This document shows positions 6,891-15,891 of a stretch of DNA of 64,000 nucleotides, in pieces. The position numbers were made by a program, and so were the translations under genes. A model generated the notes under the pieces. It had not been told where the DNA came from and ran no database searches. It was given only the letters and a program-made list of their open reading frames with translations. Every line of letters starts with the position of its first letter. The stretch's first letter is position 1. Source of the DNA: Prochlorococcus sp. AG-355-N18. GTDB lineage: Bacteria > Cyanobacteriota > Cyanobacteriia > PCC-6307 > Cyanobiaceae. Location of the stretch: positions 107,948-171,947 of the forward strand of contig QCEG01000002.1 of assembly GCA_003278535.1 (NCBI GenBank), given 5' to 3'.

Positions 6891-8213
6891 ATGGAAAGTC
6901 AGGAACAAAATAATCACAATCTATCAAGAGGTTTTCTTGACAGTGCAATCCAATTAAAAAAAGAGTGCAAATTTTCAGAAGCTATTGAGTTAATAAAAAA
7001 GGCTATTGAGTTAAATCCATATGAAAGCTTGAATTTTTTTAATATAGGACATTGCTTCCATTTACTGAAAAACTTTGATGAAGCAATGCACTACTACAAA
7101 ATTGCGATTGATTTAGATCCAAGGGATTCTTCTTCATATAATAATCTTGGTTGCTGTTTAGAAGAAAAAGGTTTGTATCAAGAGGCAATTGCTAATTATT
7201 CAATTGCAATAAGACATAACCCTAAGAATTTTGATATTTATATGAATCGTGGGGATATGAGAATGAAAATTGGAGACTACTATGGAGCTATTTCAGATTA
7301 TTCTATCTATCAACAAAACTTTGCGACTTCACCAAATGTTTACTTAAAAAGAGGCTTGGCTAATTTAAAAGCAAATTTCAAAGGCAAAGCATATAACGAT
7401 TTAAAAATGGCCGATGCTCTTGGTAGTGAGAGTGCAATGAGAATAATATCAGAGCAAAATCTATCATCTTGGGCTAATTCCTCATCATCTAATATTTATC
7501 AAAGAGATAATTATGAATCTCTAAATGAATCAAGACCTTTTTATCAAAGAAACAGCTATAGATCCTACCAGGAACCAAATTATAATTCTCAAAGAAATTA
7601 TCATGAATCAATTAGATATCAAAACTACTCATATCATCCCAGATACTTTTCTTTGTCTGAATTATATAAAAATGCAATTAAAGATTCACCTCGTAACAAT
7701 GAAATACCAAAATCTAATAATAATGAAATAAATCCTACTTCTCTTAAAGATAAATATGTTGTTATTACTGGAACTATCCCTGGAATGACAAGAAAGGAAG
7801 TTGAGCTGCTGGTGCAAAAAGCTGGTGGAAATATAAAGGGATCAATTACAAGTGCAACAAATCTTTTGATTGTAGGAGAGGATGCTGGAAGTAAATTAAA
7901 TAAGGCGAGGGAAAGATCTATTCAAATTATTGATATAGATGAGTTAAATTCACTTATAGCAGTTAAGAGTACTCTTGAACTTTTGCATTTATGGAGTGAA
8001 CTTGATGAAGAGGAAACATATCAAAAATTAAAAAAAGAATCTGTATCATTAGAAATTTTAAAATTATTAGTTAAATGTAATATCAGTAAAATCAGAAGAG
8101 CTGCCTTGTCAAACAAGAATATTACTCTCGATATTTTTTATAAATCTAGTGCTTTTTCAGATTCGACGAATAAATTATGTAAGTTTTTTCTCCAAAAATG
8201 GGGACAATTTTAA
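6891..8213 (+). CDS. TPR-BRCT protein
   Basis: A 440-aa protein. Residues about 10-180 are tetratricopeptide repeats (AIELIKKAIELNPYESLNFF, AMHYYKIAIDLDPRDSSSYN, AIANYSIAIRHNPKNFDIYM, AISDYSIY). A Tyr/Asn/Arg/Ser-rich linker spans about 195-255. A BRCT domain lies at about 285-357 (LKDKYVVITGTIPGMTRKEV, then VQKAGGNIKGSITSATNLLI, VGEDAGSKLNKA), very like the BRCT of NAD-dependent ligases. The C-terminal 80 residues are helical. BRCT domains bind DNA ends or phosphopeptides; TPRs bind proteins. It lies between the ATP-dependent ligase and the retron, so a DNA-repair or defence-associated role is possible. Confidence 0.78.
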   Translation: MESQEQNNHNLSRGFLDSAIQLKKECKFSEAIELIKKAIELNPYESLNFFNIGHCFHLLKNFDEAMHYYKIAIDLDPRDSSSYNNLGCCLEEKGLYQEAIANYSIAIRHNPKNFDIYMNRGDMRMKIGDYYGAISDYSIYQQNFATSPNVYLKRGLANLKANFKGKAYNDLKMADALGSESAMRIISEQNLSSWANSSSSNIYQRDNYESLNESRPFYQRNSYRSYQEPNYNSQRNYHESIRYQNYSYHPRYFSLSELYKNAIKDSPRNNEIPKSNNNEINPTSLKDKYVVITGTIPGMTRKEVELLVQKAGGNIKGSITSATNLLIVGEDAGSKLNKARERSIQIIDIDELNSLIAVKSTLELLHLWSELDEEETYQKLKKESVSLEILKLLVKCNISKIRRAALSNKNITLDIFYKSSAFSDSTNKLCKFFLQKWGQF

Positions 8214-8227
8214 GAATAAAATTTTAT

Positions 8228-8265
8228 TTGGAATCACTTTTAAATAATGAGAACTATATATAAAT
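8228..8265 (+). promoter_or_regulatory. Candidate promoter for the retron RNA
   Basis: A TTGGAA at 8228-8233 and an AT-rich -10-like TATATA at 8255-8260 (or TATAAA at 8259-8264) lie upstream of the a1 repeat. With TATATA as -10, transcription would start at about 8266, exactly at the first base of a1. The -35 spacing is long (21 bp), so only the -10 is worth weight. Confidence 0.35.
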
Positions 8266-8496
8266 ACGCAGGTTGCTTCTAGCAAAAAAGGCCTCTGACG
8301 TTTCGTCGTGGTAGCAGTAAAGCTAGTCAATCATCATCGGCTGTCGATGTCTCTCAGCGTGTTATAGCACATATGCACCTATAACATTACGCTGAGACGA
8401 CTGTAAACAGTCCGTTTGTTATAGGTGCATATGTGCTATAACACGCCTACAGTGATCAACACCGATTACAGTTAGATAGGTAGAAGTAACTTGCGT
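8266..8496 (+). ncRNA. Retron msr-msd non-coding RNA
   Basis: The ends are complementary: a1 ACGCAGGTTGCTTCTA (8266-8281) pairs over 16 nt with a2 TAGAAGTAACTTGCGT (8481-8496), with 14 Watson-Crick and 2 G-U pairs. This is the hallmark a1/a2 stem of retron RNAs. The G at 8282 directly after a1 (context CTAGC) is the expected 2'-5' branching guanosine. The msr part (8282 to about 8350) has small hairpins, including CATCG/CGATG at 8335-8349. The msd part has a 29-bp perfect stem (8358-8386 with 8417-8445). The reverse transcriptase gene lies downstream with two effector-like genes between. The tract cannot be coding: it is palindromic and lies entirely in the gap between 8213 and 8518. Confidence 0.9.
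8352..8445 (+). repeat. Nested inverted repeats forming the msd stem
   Basis: Arm 8358-8386 is the perfect reverse complement of 8417-8445 (29 bp), with a 30-nt loop that contains its own hairpin GACTG-TAAA-CAGTC (8398-8411). Each arm is also internally dyad-symmetric: TGTTATAG at 8360-8367 and CTATAACA at 8379-8386 flank an 11-nt centre, and the second arm mirrors this. A further pair, TCTCAGCGT (8352-8360) with ACGCTGAGA (8389-8397), allows an alternative fold in which the first arm folds on itself. The element could therefore switch between one long hairpin and a cruciform-like fold. Confidence 0.85.
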
Positions 8497-8517
8497 TATA
8501 TTTAGAAAACGGAAGTA

Positions 8518-11298
8518 ATGAATCCTACACAATCTACAAAAATAGTTTTTGCGGCAAAATTTAAAGCTCAAAAGTTTGATATTTTTCTCCTTCAAAGAAT
8601 TTATAAATCGGATTCAAAATTATTAATAAAAGTAAATTCTAGTTATTCTTCTTATTGGGAGTCTTATAAAAAACCTCATCTGGCTTATTGGGGAAATATC
8701 AATAAAAAAAATGGATCAGAGCAAATTGATGAATTAATATCTAGTATTAAAAATATTGAAAATAATAATAAGGTTTCAAAATTTCTTGAAAATATTTTAA
8801 ATTCCTATCAACTTAATTCTCTAGAAAGTAATGGACTTAATCAGTCAATAAAAAATCTTTCTTCAGTAATTTCTGAAGCCCAATTAACAAATTTTGTAGA
8901 TGGAATAAAATCACAAGATTCCGATTTGAAACTTACTTTATCTTCGGCGCAAAATATATCTGAAAAAGTTCGTTTATCAAAGATATTAAAGTCTAATGAC
9001 TTTAAACTTATTAAAATACTTTTAACAAAAGCTCCTTTAATTTTTGGCTATTGGGGACCATTTAAAACTGTTTTAAAGTATTTAGATCCTAAAATCTTGC
9101 CAAGAGAATTTGGGATTGCATTAGGGCGCCTATCTCTTGCAAAAGGTTGCAATCCTGAAGCTGTAATTAATTACAACCTTTTTGCAGGGATTGTAGATAT
9201 TGAAAATATTAATTGGCTTTCGGAAATTATTCCATGTCCTAGTGTTCTAACTCTAGATTATATGTTGAGGCGAATGCGTAGGGCGCTAATCAAAATAGGA
9301 GTGAAAGATTTAAAAACTTACTCAATAATTTCCGCGAACGCACTAATTAATTGGGATAAGGAAATCGATTCAAAATCGTTTATTCCTGGCTACATAATGG
9401 GAGGAAAAGTTTCTATTCTTGATAACAAAAGTAGATATGTAAAAGTTCCCTTATTACAAAATAAATCTAACTATCCTTTCCCAGATGCTTGGAAAAATAA
9501 TTTAGATGTAGTAAAAAAAATATTTAACTCAATAAGAAATTCTCCCGAAATTTTTACTTTTTGTTGCCAGGTATTTTTAGATCAAAAAGAGAATATTCCA
9601 ACTTTAAATAAAAATAATATAATCTTAGCTCTCAAGAGTAAAGATCATAAAATTGTAAATCTTGCTTCTAATTATATCGCAGATTTTCCAGATCTCTTTT
9701 CTAGTTTAAACGATTCTATGTGGCTTAATTTTTTCTCTTCTGAAAATATTGATCCTATTAAAAAAGTAGTTAAAGAATTAATTTCTAGACCAATTTTAAC
9801 TCAAAGTTATGTTGGAATAATTAATGGAATAAAAAAATTATTAGATAGCAAATATCATTCTCAAAATTTATCTTTAATTGGGCCAGTTTCTCTTCTTTAT
9901 TTAAAATATAATTTTTCAAATCAATATTCAAACCTTTTAAGGCCTTCAATTATTAATTCATTAGTTATTGAATCAATAACAGATTTTTATGATCTTGATA
10001 AACTTGATGATGAATATCTTTTGACAATTACAAAAATAAATATTTTTGATATTTTAGAAGCTTACTTAAATTTACTAGAAAAAGGAAATATATCCCTAGA
10101 AAGTTCCAAAATTCTAAGTGAAATAATATTCGAGCAAACAAAAAAGATACCTTTTAATGATCAAAAAATAAAACTTTCTTTTGAATGTTTTAAATATAAA
10201 AATATTGATGCTTTCAATTTTGGTTGGTTACTAATAGATGAAATTTCTAATTGGGAGGATGTTGAATATCTTTTATGGGATGAATTGCGGAAAAACATCT
10301 TCGTATCTTCTAAATGGAAAAAAGAAAGTTTGAAATTAATTCATCAATTTTTAAATAGAGCATCGAATTTAAATTCTTATTTTCTAGAACTTTTTACTGA
10401 TAAATCTTGGAATTTTGTTATGAACTATAAAATATTTTTCGAAGAAGGAGAAGTTGATTTTAGAAATCTAGTTTGGAAAGCGTTAGGCCAAAATAATAAT
10501 CAAAACATTGCCCAATATATTTTTAACGAAACAAATTTCATTAACCAAATTGGAAATATAGTTACGCAAGAGCATCTTGCTACAACAAATTCTGTTCAAC
10601 AGGAAATGTTATTGAAATATATAAATCAGAAACCTGAAAGAATTAATACTGATCATAATTTTGCAATTGGTTTACTAAGGATTCCTAATCGAAATCTTCA
10701 AGAATGCGCCCTAAACCAGATGAAAAAAGCAGATTTAATCGAAAAATATTGGATTATAATTGCTGAAATTGGGTTGCCAATACCATTAGAAGCTATTCGT
10801 GAATTAATTAATTCGATAAATATAAAAAGAAAGTTCTCTGAGTATGTAATGGCCTGTTTAGATAGCATCGTTCCAGACGTTAGAGATATGGGTCTTACCT
10901 TTTTAAATAATCAATCAGAGAAAATTGATGATGAATTTTTGTGGCCTGCATTAACTGAATCTGATGATCCAAAAGTTCAGTCAAAAGTTGTAGAAAGAAC
11001 ATTAATTAAAGATTGGAACGATACTGAGGAATTTGATTCATTTGATAGACGTTTACTTATAACCAGAAGAAAAAATCGAAGGGCTAAAGAACTGGTTAAA
11101 TCAAGAATTACTCAAAATAAAAAATTAAAACAAGAAAAAATTATTTCCCCTTTTCGTAAAAAAGCTCTAATTGAACTTTCAAAAGGAACTAACTCCCAAG
11201 ATAAAGCTTGGGCATTGCGTAATATTGCCATTCTTATGCTGAATGGTATTACGTTCGATGGAATACAAATTAAAACTGAAAATGGAGCTAAAAACTAA
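8518..11298 (+). CDS. Retron effector-type ARM/HEAT-like repeat protein
   Basis: A 926-aa cytoplasmic protein made almost entirely of amphipathic helices, without signal peptide or membrane segment. I see no catalytic motif. The helical-repeat character fits the large ARM (armadillo-like) component of type XIII retrons. It begins 22 bp after the a2 end of the retron RNA, and its stop overlaps the next start (TAATG), so the operon is tightly coupled. In retrons the accessory proteins are toxic or defence effectors held in check by the RT-msDNA complex; this protein may be the scaffold or part of the effector. The repeat assignment is from sequence character and gene context, not from an alignment. 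Confidence 0.72.
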   Translation: MNPTQSTKIVFAAKFKAQKFDIFLLQRIYKSDSKLLIKVNSSYSSYWESYKKPHLAYWGNINKKNGSEQIDELISSIKNIENNNKVSKFLENILNSYQLNSLESNGLNQSIKNLSSVISEAQLTNFVDGIKSQDSDLKLTLSSAQNISEKVRLSKILKSNDFKLIKILLTKAPLIFGYWGPFKTVLKYLDPKILPREFGIALGRLSLAKGCNPEAVINYNLFAGIVDIENINWLSEIIPCPSVLTLDYMLRRMRRALIKIGVKDLKTYSIISANALINWDKEIDSKSFIPGYIMGGKVSILDNKSRYVKVPLLQNKSNYPFPDAWKNNLDVVKKIFNSIRNSPEIFTFCCQVFLDQKENIPTLNKNNIILALKSKDHKIVNLASNYIADFPDLFSSLNDSMWLNFFSSENIDPIKKVVKELISRPILTQSYVGIINGIKKLLDSKYHSQNLSLIGPVSLLYLKYNFSNQYSNLLRPSIINSLVIESITDFYDLDKLDDEYLLTITKINIFDILEAYLNLLEKGNISLESSKILSEIIFEQTKKIPFNDQKIKLSFECFKYKNIDAFNFGWLLIDEISNWEDVEYLLWDELRKNIFVSSKWKKESLKLIHQFLNRASNLNSYFLELFTDKSWNFVMNYKIFFEEGEVDFRNLVWKALGQNNNQNIAQYIFNETNFINQIGNIVTQEHLATTNSVQQEMLLKYINQKPERINTDHNFAIGLLRIPNRNLQECALNQMKKADLIEKYWIIIAEIGLPIPLEAIRELINSINIKRKFSEYVMACLDSIVPDVRDMGLTFLNNQSEKIDDEFLWPALTESDDPKVQSKVVERTLIKDWNDTEEFDSFDRRLLITRRKNRRAKELVKSRITQNKKLKQEKIISPFRKKALIELSKGTNSQDKAWALRNIAILMLNGITFDGIQIKTENGAKN

Positions 11299-12941
11299 TG
11301 ATTTCTTTCAAAGGCAACTTTACTCAATCAACTGTAAATTCAAATACTAATGAAAGTGCAGTTACTTTTGGTACTGATATTAAAAATTCAAATGTCTTCT
11401 TGAGTACAGATATAAAAGTTAAACCTGGTGTGGCATTCTCAAAATTAATGCTGGTATTAGGAAGAATAGTAAGGATGAGAGATGCTGGAGTAAATAAAGA
11501 TCACTCAGCTTATCAGGAATGGGTTCAAGGCGAATACTTTAAAGAATTGCCTGGTTTTATGAGTTCACAATTAAAACAGCTTCCTAAATTAATAAAAGAA
11601 AGAGAAATACTTACGCAACAATTAGAATTTTATGATCAGATTATAAAAAAATTTAATTCAAATTATTTCCCCGAGCAAAGAAGGCGTTTTTGGAGTTGGC
11701 TTTATACACATAATAGAGATGCATGGTATGTTCTCGACCCAATAGTAAGTGTTCAGCCTGATGCGACATTTTTTGAGGCTTTTTCTCTAGATGAGTCAAC
11801 TTATGCAAGAGTAGCTCTACCGCATGAGGCAACAACCGGTGAGAAAAACTTTAATTGTGGAACTACAAATATTGACTTTAGTACTTCTCTTGAAAGAGAA
11901 CTTTCTAGAACTCGTTCATATCGACCACTGCATTTAACCGTTGGCAAAGATGCCGTAGAGTTTGATACTGGAATATCAAATACAATAGAGAAAAAAATTG
12001 ATCTACCAGAAACTTGGACTAAGGGTTTGGTTGAGGTTCAGGCTGCCTTATCACTTGCACCTGTTGAAATTAAAATTTCATCATTAGCACTTGCCGATGT
12101 ACTAGGAAGATTAGAGGCCCAGCGAGAAAAGGAAGGACCAAGATCACTAATTTTTGAACTTATTCCAGATGAAAAACCAAAAGTAATTGTTGAACCTTGG
12201 GGGGACGTTTTCATAATGTCTGATATGCCTTTTAAGGGGGCAAAAAGCTCTAGAATTAAAGTATGGGGAAGAAGAAGGTTGAGAGTATTAAAAGAGATAC
12301 TTCCTTTGGTAAATAATGTGAATGTCAGATTAATCGATTCTGGAATGCCTTCATTCTGGAGTGTAGAGATGGAAGGAATTCAATTAATAATAGGACTTTC
12401 TGGATGGACTAGTTTAGATTGGGCGGCTAGGGCGCGTTTTTCAGCGATGATACCAGCTGCTGAAGAATCCAAAGAAACAATGGAAAAAGCTGCATATTTT
12501 TTAAAAACAAATTTAATCATTGAGGATGGAGAACTTGCCAAATATTTAAATAAATCTCCAATGGAATCAAAAAGAATCCTTCAGCATTTATGTTTATCTG
12601 GAACGGCAATGTATGATCCTGAGTTTAGGAAATATCGTTATAGAGAACTTTTCCCTGATTTGGATTTCGAATCTAAATCTCAAACTGGTATTGAAGAAAT
12701 TAAAGGCATTGAGTTATTCAAAAGAAATGCAGTCAGAATTTCATCAGATAGTATTAATGAAAAAGAACGAACTATAAAAGCAACTGTTATTTCAAGAGAA
12801 AGGATCTGCTCTACTGTAATTAGTCGTGATATTGATAGTCGTATTACTCAAGCACAGTGTAGTTGTTCATATTTTAGATATCACAAGCTTAAACAAGGTC
12901 CATGTAGACATATCGTTGCATTAAGTCTTGCTGGAGAATAA
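11298..12941 (+). CDS. Retron WHSWIM-type protein with SWIM zinc finger
   Basis: A 547-aa protein ending in a SWIM zinc finger: C521-x-C523-x12-C536-x-H538 (QCSCSYFRYHKLKQGPCRHI). SWIM domains bind DNA or proteins. Residues about 400-450 (MEKAAYFLKTNLIIEDGELA ... KSPMESKRILQHLCLSGTAM YDPEFRKYRYRELF) read as a winged-helix DNA-binding domain, giving the WH-SWIM order of type XIII retron partners. It shares one base with the preceding stop codon and its own stop precedes the RT start by 1 bp, so the three genes are one operon. A palindromic msDNA stem would be a natural ligand for a dimeric winged helix; that is inference. Confidence 0.78.
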   Translation: MISFKGNFTQSTVNSNTNESAVTFGTDIKNSNVFLSTDIKVKPGVAFSKLMLVLGRIVRMRDAGVNKDHSAYQEWVQGEYFKELPGFMSSQLKQLPKLIKEREILTQQLEFYDQIIKKFNSNYFPEQRRRFWSWLYTHNRDAWYVLDPIVSVQPDATFFEAFSLDESTYARVALPHEATTGEKNFNCGTTNIDFSTSLERELSRTRSYRPLHLTVGKDAVEFDTGISNTIEKKIDLPETWTKGLVEVQAALSLAPVEIKISSLALADVLGRLEAQREKEGPRSLIFELIPDEKPKVIVEPWGDVFIMSDMPFKGAKSSRIKVWGRRRLRVLKEILPLVNNVNVRLIDSGMPSFWSVEMEGIQLIIGLSGWTSLDWAARARFSAMIPAAEESKETMEKAAYFLKTNLIIEDGELAKYLNKSPMESKRILQHLCLSGTAMYDPEFRKYRYRELFPDLDFESKSQTGIEEIKGIELFKRNAVRISSDSINEKERTIKATVISRERICSTVISRDIDSRITQAQCSCSYFRYHKLKQGPCRHIVALSLAGE

Positions 12942-12942
12942 T

Positions 12943-14337
12943 ATGAAAAATCAAGATACTAGTCTTAATCCTGAGTGGGCGAGAAGAATTAAGCAGGTTG
13001 GTATGCGAGCTTTTGAAGTTGAAGAAATGCTTCGTCTTGGATTCCTTGAGCCTAATGACTTAAATATTGAAGAGTTTGAAAAAGCAGCTTTAAATTTAAA
13101 GGATATAAGAAATAAGTTAGAAAAAACTAATATAGAAATTGAGTCATTAAATAATGTTGACATTGCGATTGATAAAATAAGATCTAAAAGAATTAAAGAT
13201 GTAAAGATAAAAGCAGAACTTAGAAAAAATAATAAAGAAAAAGAAAAAACCAGAAGATTAGAAGAGAATAAAATTAATCGTATTAATTGCCCAAATTTTC
13301 TTGGAAGAGAAGTTTCCAATAGACTTAAATTTATTGGCGGAGACGAAGAATTAGTTAAAAGAAATGGGTTGCCAAAAATTATTTCTTTTCTTGATTTGTC
13401 TTCAGCTTTGGGATTAGATCCTAAAGATCTTCAATGGCTTGTTTATAGCAGAGAAGATTCTTCTATAGATCACTACACACGTTTTTATATTCCTAAAAGA
13501 TCTGGAGAAAAAAGACTGATTTCTAGTCCAAAACCAATCCTTAGAAAAGCTCAAAGTTGGGTATTGAATGAAATTTTAGAAAAAATAAAATTACATCCAG
13601 CAGCTATGGCATTTAGGTCGGGAGTATCTATTCTAGATAATGCTTCATTGCATGTGAAAAAAGAAATAGTTTTACGTATAGATCTTAAAGACTTCTTCCC
13701 TTCGATAGTATTTCCCCGAGTCCGCGGTTTTTATGAATCACTGGGATATAACCCTGGAGTTGCTTCAGTTTTGGCATTACTTTGCACAGACAGTCCAAGA
13801 GTACTTTTGAAGCAAGATGATAAATCATATTTTGTTGAAGTAGGCGAAAGATGTTTACCCCAGGGGGCATGTACTTCTCCAAATCTTGCAAATTTAATAT
13901 CAAATAATCTTGATAAGAGAATTTCTGCTTATGCAGAAAAATCTAAATGGATTTATTCAAGATATGCTGATGATCTTATCTTTTCAACTAAAGAAAAAAT
14001 TAAAAATCCAAATGGTTTGATTAACGGCATTTCTAAAATAATTTCAAATGAAGGATTTATAGTTAATCAAAAGAAAACACGCATAATGCGGAAGTCAAAC
14101 AGGCAAATAGTTACTGGTTTATTAGTTAATGATGAAGTAAGGTTAACTAAAAGAGACTTACATCGTTTCAGAGCATTTTTTCATAATTGTAAAATTAATG
14201 GAATAGAAAAAGTTTCTAATGAAATCGGAAAAGATGCTATGTCAGTTGCAAAAGGTTATTTATCTTATGTAAATATAATTTCACCATCTACTGCAAATAA
14301 GTTTCTTAATTTAAATCCTTGGTTATCAATTAATTAA
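12943..14337 (+). CDS. Retron reverse transcriptase
   Basis: A 464-aa protein; the ATG at 12943 is used rather than an upstream TTG. The RT core shows RIDLKDFFPSI (first catalytic Asp, about residue 247), LPQGACTSPNLANLI (about 305-319) and SRYADDLIFS (YADD at 341-344). Two retron-specific marks are present: NASLH (NAxxH, region X, about 233-237) and VTGLLVN (VTG, region Y, about 390). These separate it from group II intron and DGR enzymes. It should prime on the branching G at 8282 and copy the msd into msDNA. The first ~120 residues are a charged helical, coiled-coil-like extension (KDIRNKLEKTNIEIESLNNV ... RKNNKEKEKTRRLEE) that small retron RTs lack; it may contact the ARM or WHSWIM protein. 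Confidence 0.93.
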   Translation: MKNQDTSLNPEWARRIKQVGMRAFEVEEMLRLGFLEPNDLNIEEFEKAALNLKDIRNKLEKTNIEIESLNNVDIAIDKIRSKRIKDVKIKAELRKNNKEKEKTRRLEENKINRINCPNFLGREVSNRLKFIGGDEELVKRNGLPKIISFLDLSSALGLDPKDLQWLVYSREDSSIDHYTRFYIPKRSGEKRLISSPKPILRKAQSWVLNEILEKIKLHPAAMAFRSGVSILDNASLHVKKEIVLRIDLKDFFPSIVFPRVRGFYESLGYNPGVASVLALLCTDSPRVLLKQDDKSYFVEVGERCLPQGACTSPNLANLISNNLDKRISAYAEKSKWIYSRYADDLIFSTKEKIKNPNGLINGISKIISNEGFIVNQKKTRIMRKSNRQIVTGLLVNDEVRLTKRDLHRFRAFFHNCKINGIEKVSNEIGKDAMSVAKGYLSYVNIISPSTANKFLNLNPWLSIN

Positions 14338-14748
14338 ATTATTTTATTGATGACGGTCTATGTCCTGATTTAGACACTTTAGCAAATGGAAGATTTGCCT
14401 ATATTACGATCAGTGATTTTTATAAACTTTTTAAAAATAATATAGTAAATATTTCATTTGGAATTGGTTATGAATTGGATTGGGTTGAAAGTTATACTGC
14501 CCAGGCAAATGAATTAAAAAAATTAGAAAAATTTATTATTAAAAACTTGCGAATATTATGATTATCTATTTATTGAAAGTTATTTAACTGATGTTGATAT
14601 AGGCATGTTAGGAAATAAAATCTCATTTAAATCAAATTTCAATTCCAAATCATTATTTTTAGATTCTGAGGTTAAAGTCTTTGAAGAGTTTTTAAAAATT
14701 ACTTTAAGTAACATATTTATATACTTGAAAGTGCATATAGTTTTTTAA
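14338..14748 (+). pseudogene. Frameshifted gene remnant
   Basis: Directly after the RT, a frame from about 14349 reads DDGLCPDLDTLANGRFAYIT and continues to a TGA at 14559-14561. The next frame picks up at 14557 as YDYLFIESYLTDVDIGMLGN and runs to a TAA at 14746. The two pieces join sensibly across a +1 shift and lack a start codon, so this is the 3' part of a decayed gene. No family was recognised. Its tail overlaps the 3' end of the convergent TPR gene. No other gene is seen in this ~370-bp gap. Confidence 0.55.
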
Positions 14749-15888
14749 ATATTCCAGTAATAATGTATATGAAAATTTAAGTTGTTTTATATCAAAATCT
14801 TTTTTACTTTTTAAAAAATTTCTATATGAAGATTTTTCATCAAATCTCCCTGCAGAACCAATAATAGTTATTGTTTTTTCGAGTTTATTTATAGCCTCTT
14901 CAAAGTTTTCTAATTCATAATTACATAGTCCTTGTAAATAATACAAATAAATAAACTCCTCTGAATCATAATCAAAATAATTTAAATCCTCTTTTTTTGA
15001 TTCATTTAATATTAATATACAATTTTTAAAATAAAATTCTGCAATATTTAAATCATTTAAGGCATGTTGAAAATTTCTTAATTCATATATACATAAACTT
15101 TTTATGTAGTATTTATTTGCCAAATAATAAGTAATATCAAACCTTTCATTATTTGTTTTTGGAATAGAATTTTTACAAAATTTTATGCCTTTATTTAAAA
15201 AATTAATTGATTCAGTATATTCCTTCTTTTTATATCTATAACAACCATTGATTAAATAAAATAAATCAGCCTCAGAAGATTTATTAATAAATTTTAGAAG
15301 TGAATTTAATTTAGATAAATTATTTGATAAAAAACTATATTTTACAGATATATTCCAAATATACCTTTCAAGTTCTGGAAATTTATTTTTGTTATATAAA
15401 TGTTCGATTAAATTTATATGTCCGGAAAATCTTTTTATTCTTATTAAATTTTTTTCATATAGTTTTTTATCTTCTTCATATGGAAATAATAAAAAGTTTG
15501 TAATGAAATTATAATCAACAATACCAAAGCCAATAATTAAATCTTTTATTTCTTCAATTATTTTTTGTTTATATCCTTGTGAATTTAGTTGACTAGATTT
15601 ATGAAAATCTAATAAACATTCTGCAAGTGGGAATGAATATAACTCTTGTTGGTTCTCTTCTCTTTTAATATCGAAACAAATTTCTTCTCTTTCTATAAGT
15701 TTTTTTTTAGTTAAACCTCTTAAAAAATAAGCGTCAGCATTACTTTCATTTATGTTGATTGCTTTATTCAAATAATGAATAGCATACATAAGATGATCAT
15801 TATCAATGCAATCACATGCATATTCAAAAAAATTATCTTCTAGTTCTTCCGAATTTTCATATCTTTCAATTAAATAATCCATTATCAA
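14704..15888 (-). CDS. TPR-like repeat protein
   Basis: A 394-aa soluble, helical protein. Clear TPR-type repeats appear near the start (LMYAIHYLNKAININESNAD AYFLRGLTKK) and in the second half (YTESINFLNKGIKF, FQHALNDLNIAEFYFKNC, EDLNYFDYDSEEFIYLYYLQ GLCNYELENFEEAINKLEKT). There is no catalytic domain or signal peptide. It begins 3 bp after the stop of the DnaB-type ATPase gene, so it is the last gene of a four-gene minus-strand operon (19100 to 14704). It is probably a protein-binding scaffold for that operon. Confidence 0.7.
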   Translation of the reverse strand: MIMDYLIERYENSEELEDNFFEYACDCIDNDHLMYAIHYLNKAININESNADAYFLRGLTKKKLIEREEICFDIKREENQQELYSFPLAECLLDFHKSSQLNSQGYKQKIIEEIKDLIIGFGIVDYNFITNFLLFPYEEDKKLYEKNLIRIKRFSGHINLIEHLYNKNKFPELERYIWNISVKYSFLSNNLSKLNSLLKFINKSSEADLFYLINGCYRYKKKEYTESINFLNKGIKFCKNSIPKTNNERFDITYYLANKYYIKSLCIYELRNFQHALNDLNIAEFYFKNCILILNESKKEDLNYFDYDSEEFIYLYYLQGLCNYELENFEEAINKLEKTITIIGSAGRFDEKSSYRNFLKSKKDFDIKQLKFSYTLLLEYLKNYMHFQVYKYVT

Positions 15889-15891
15889 ATT

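Noticed and set aside
12943..14337. Diversity-generating retroelement or group II intron RT
   Set aside because: No template/variable repeat pair, no Avd-like gene, no intron maturase or ribozyme domain V; the NAxxH and VTG motifs and the a1/a2 RNA point to a retron.
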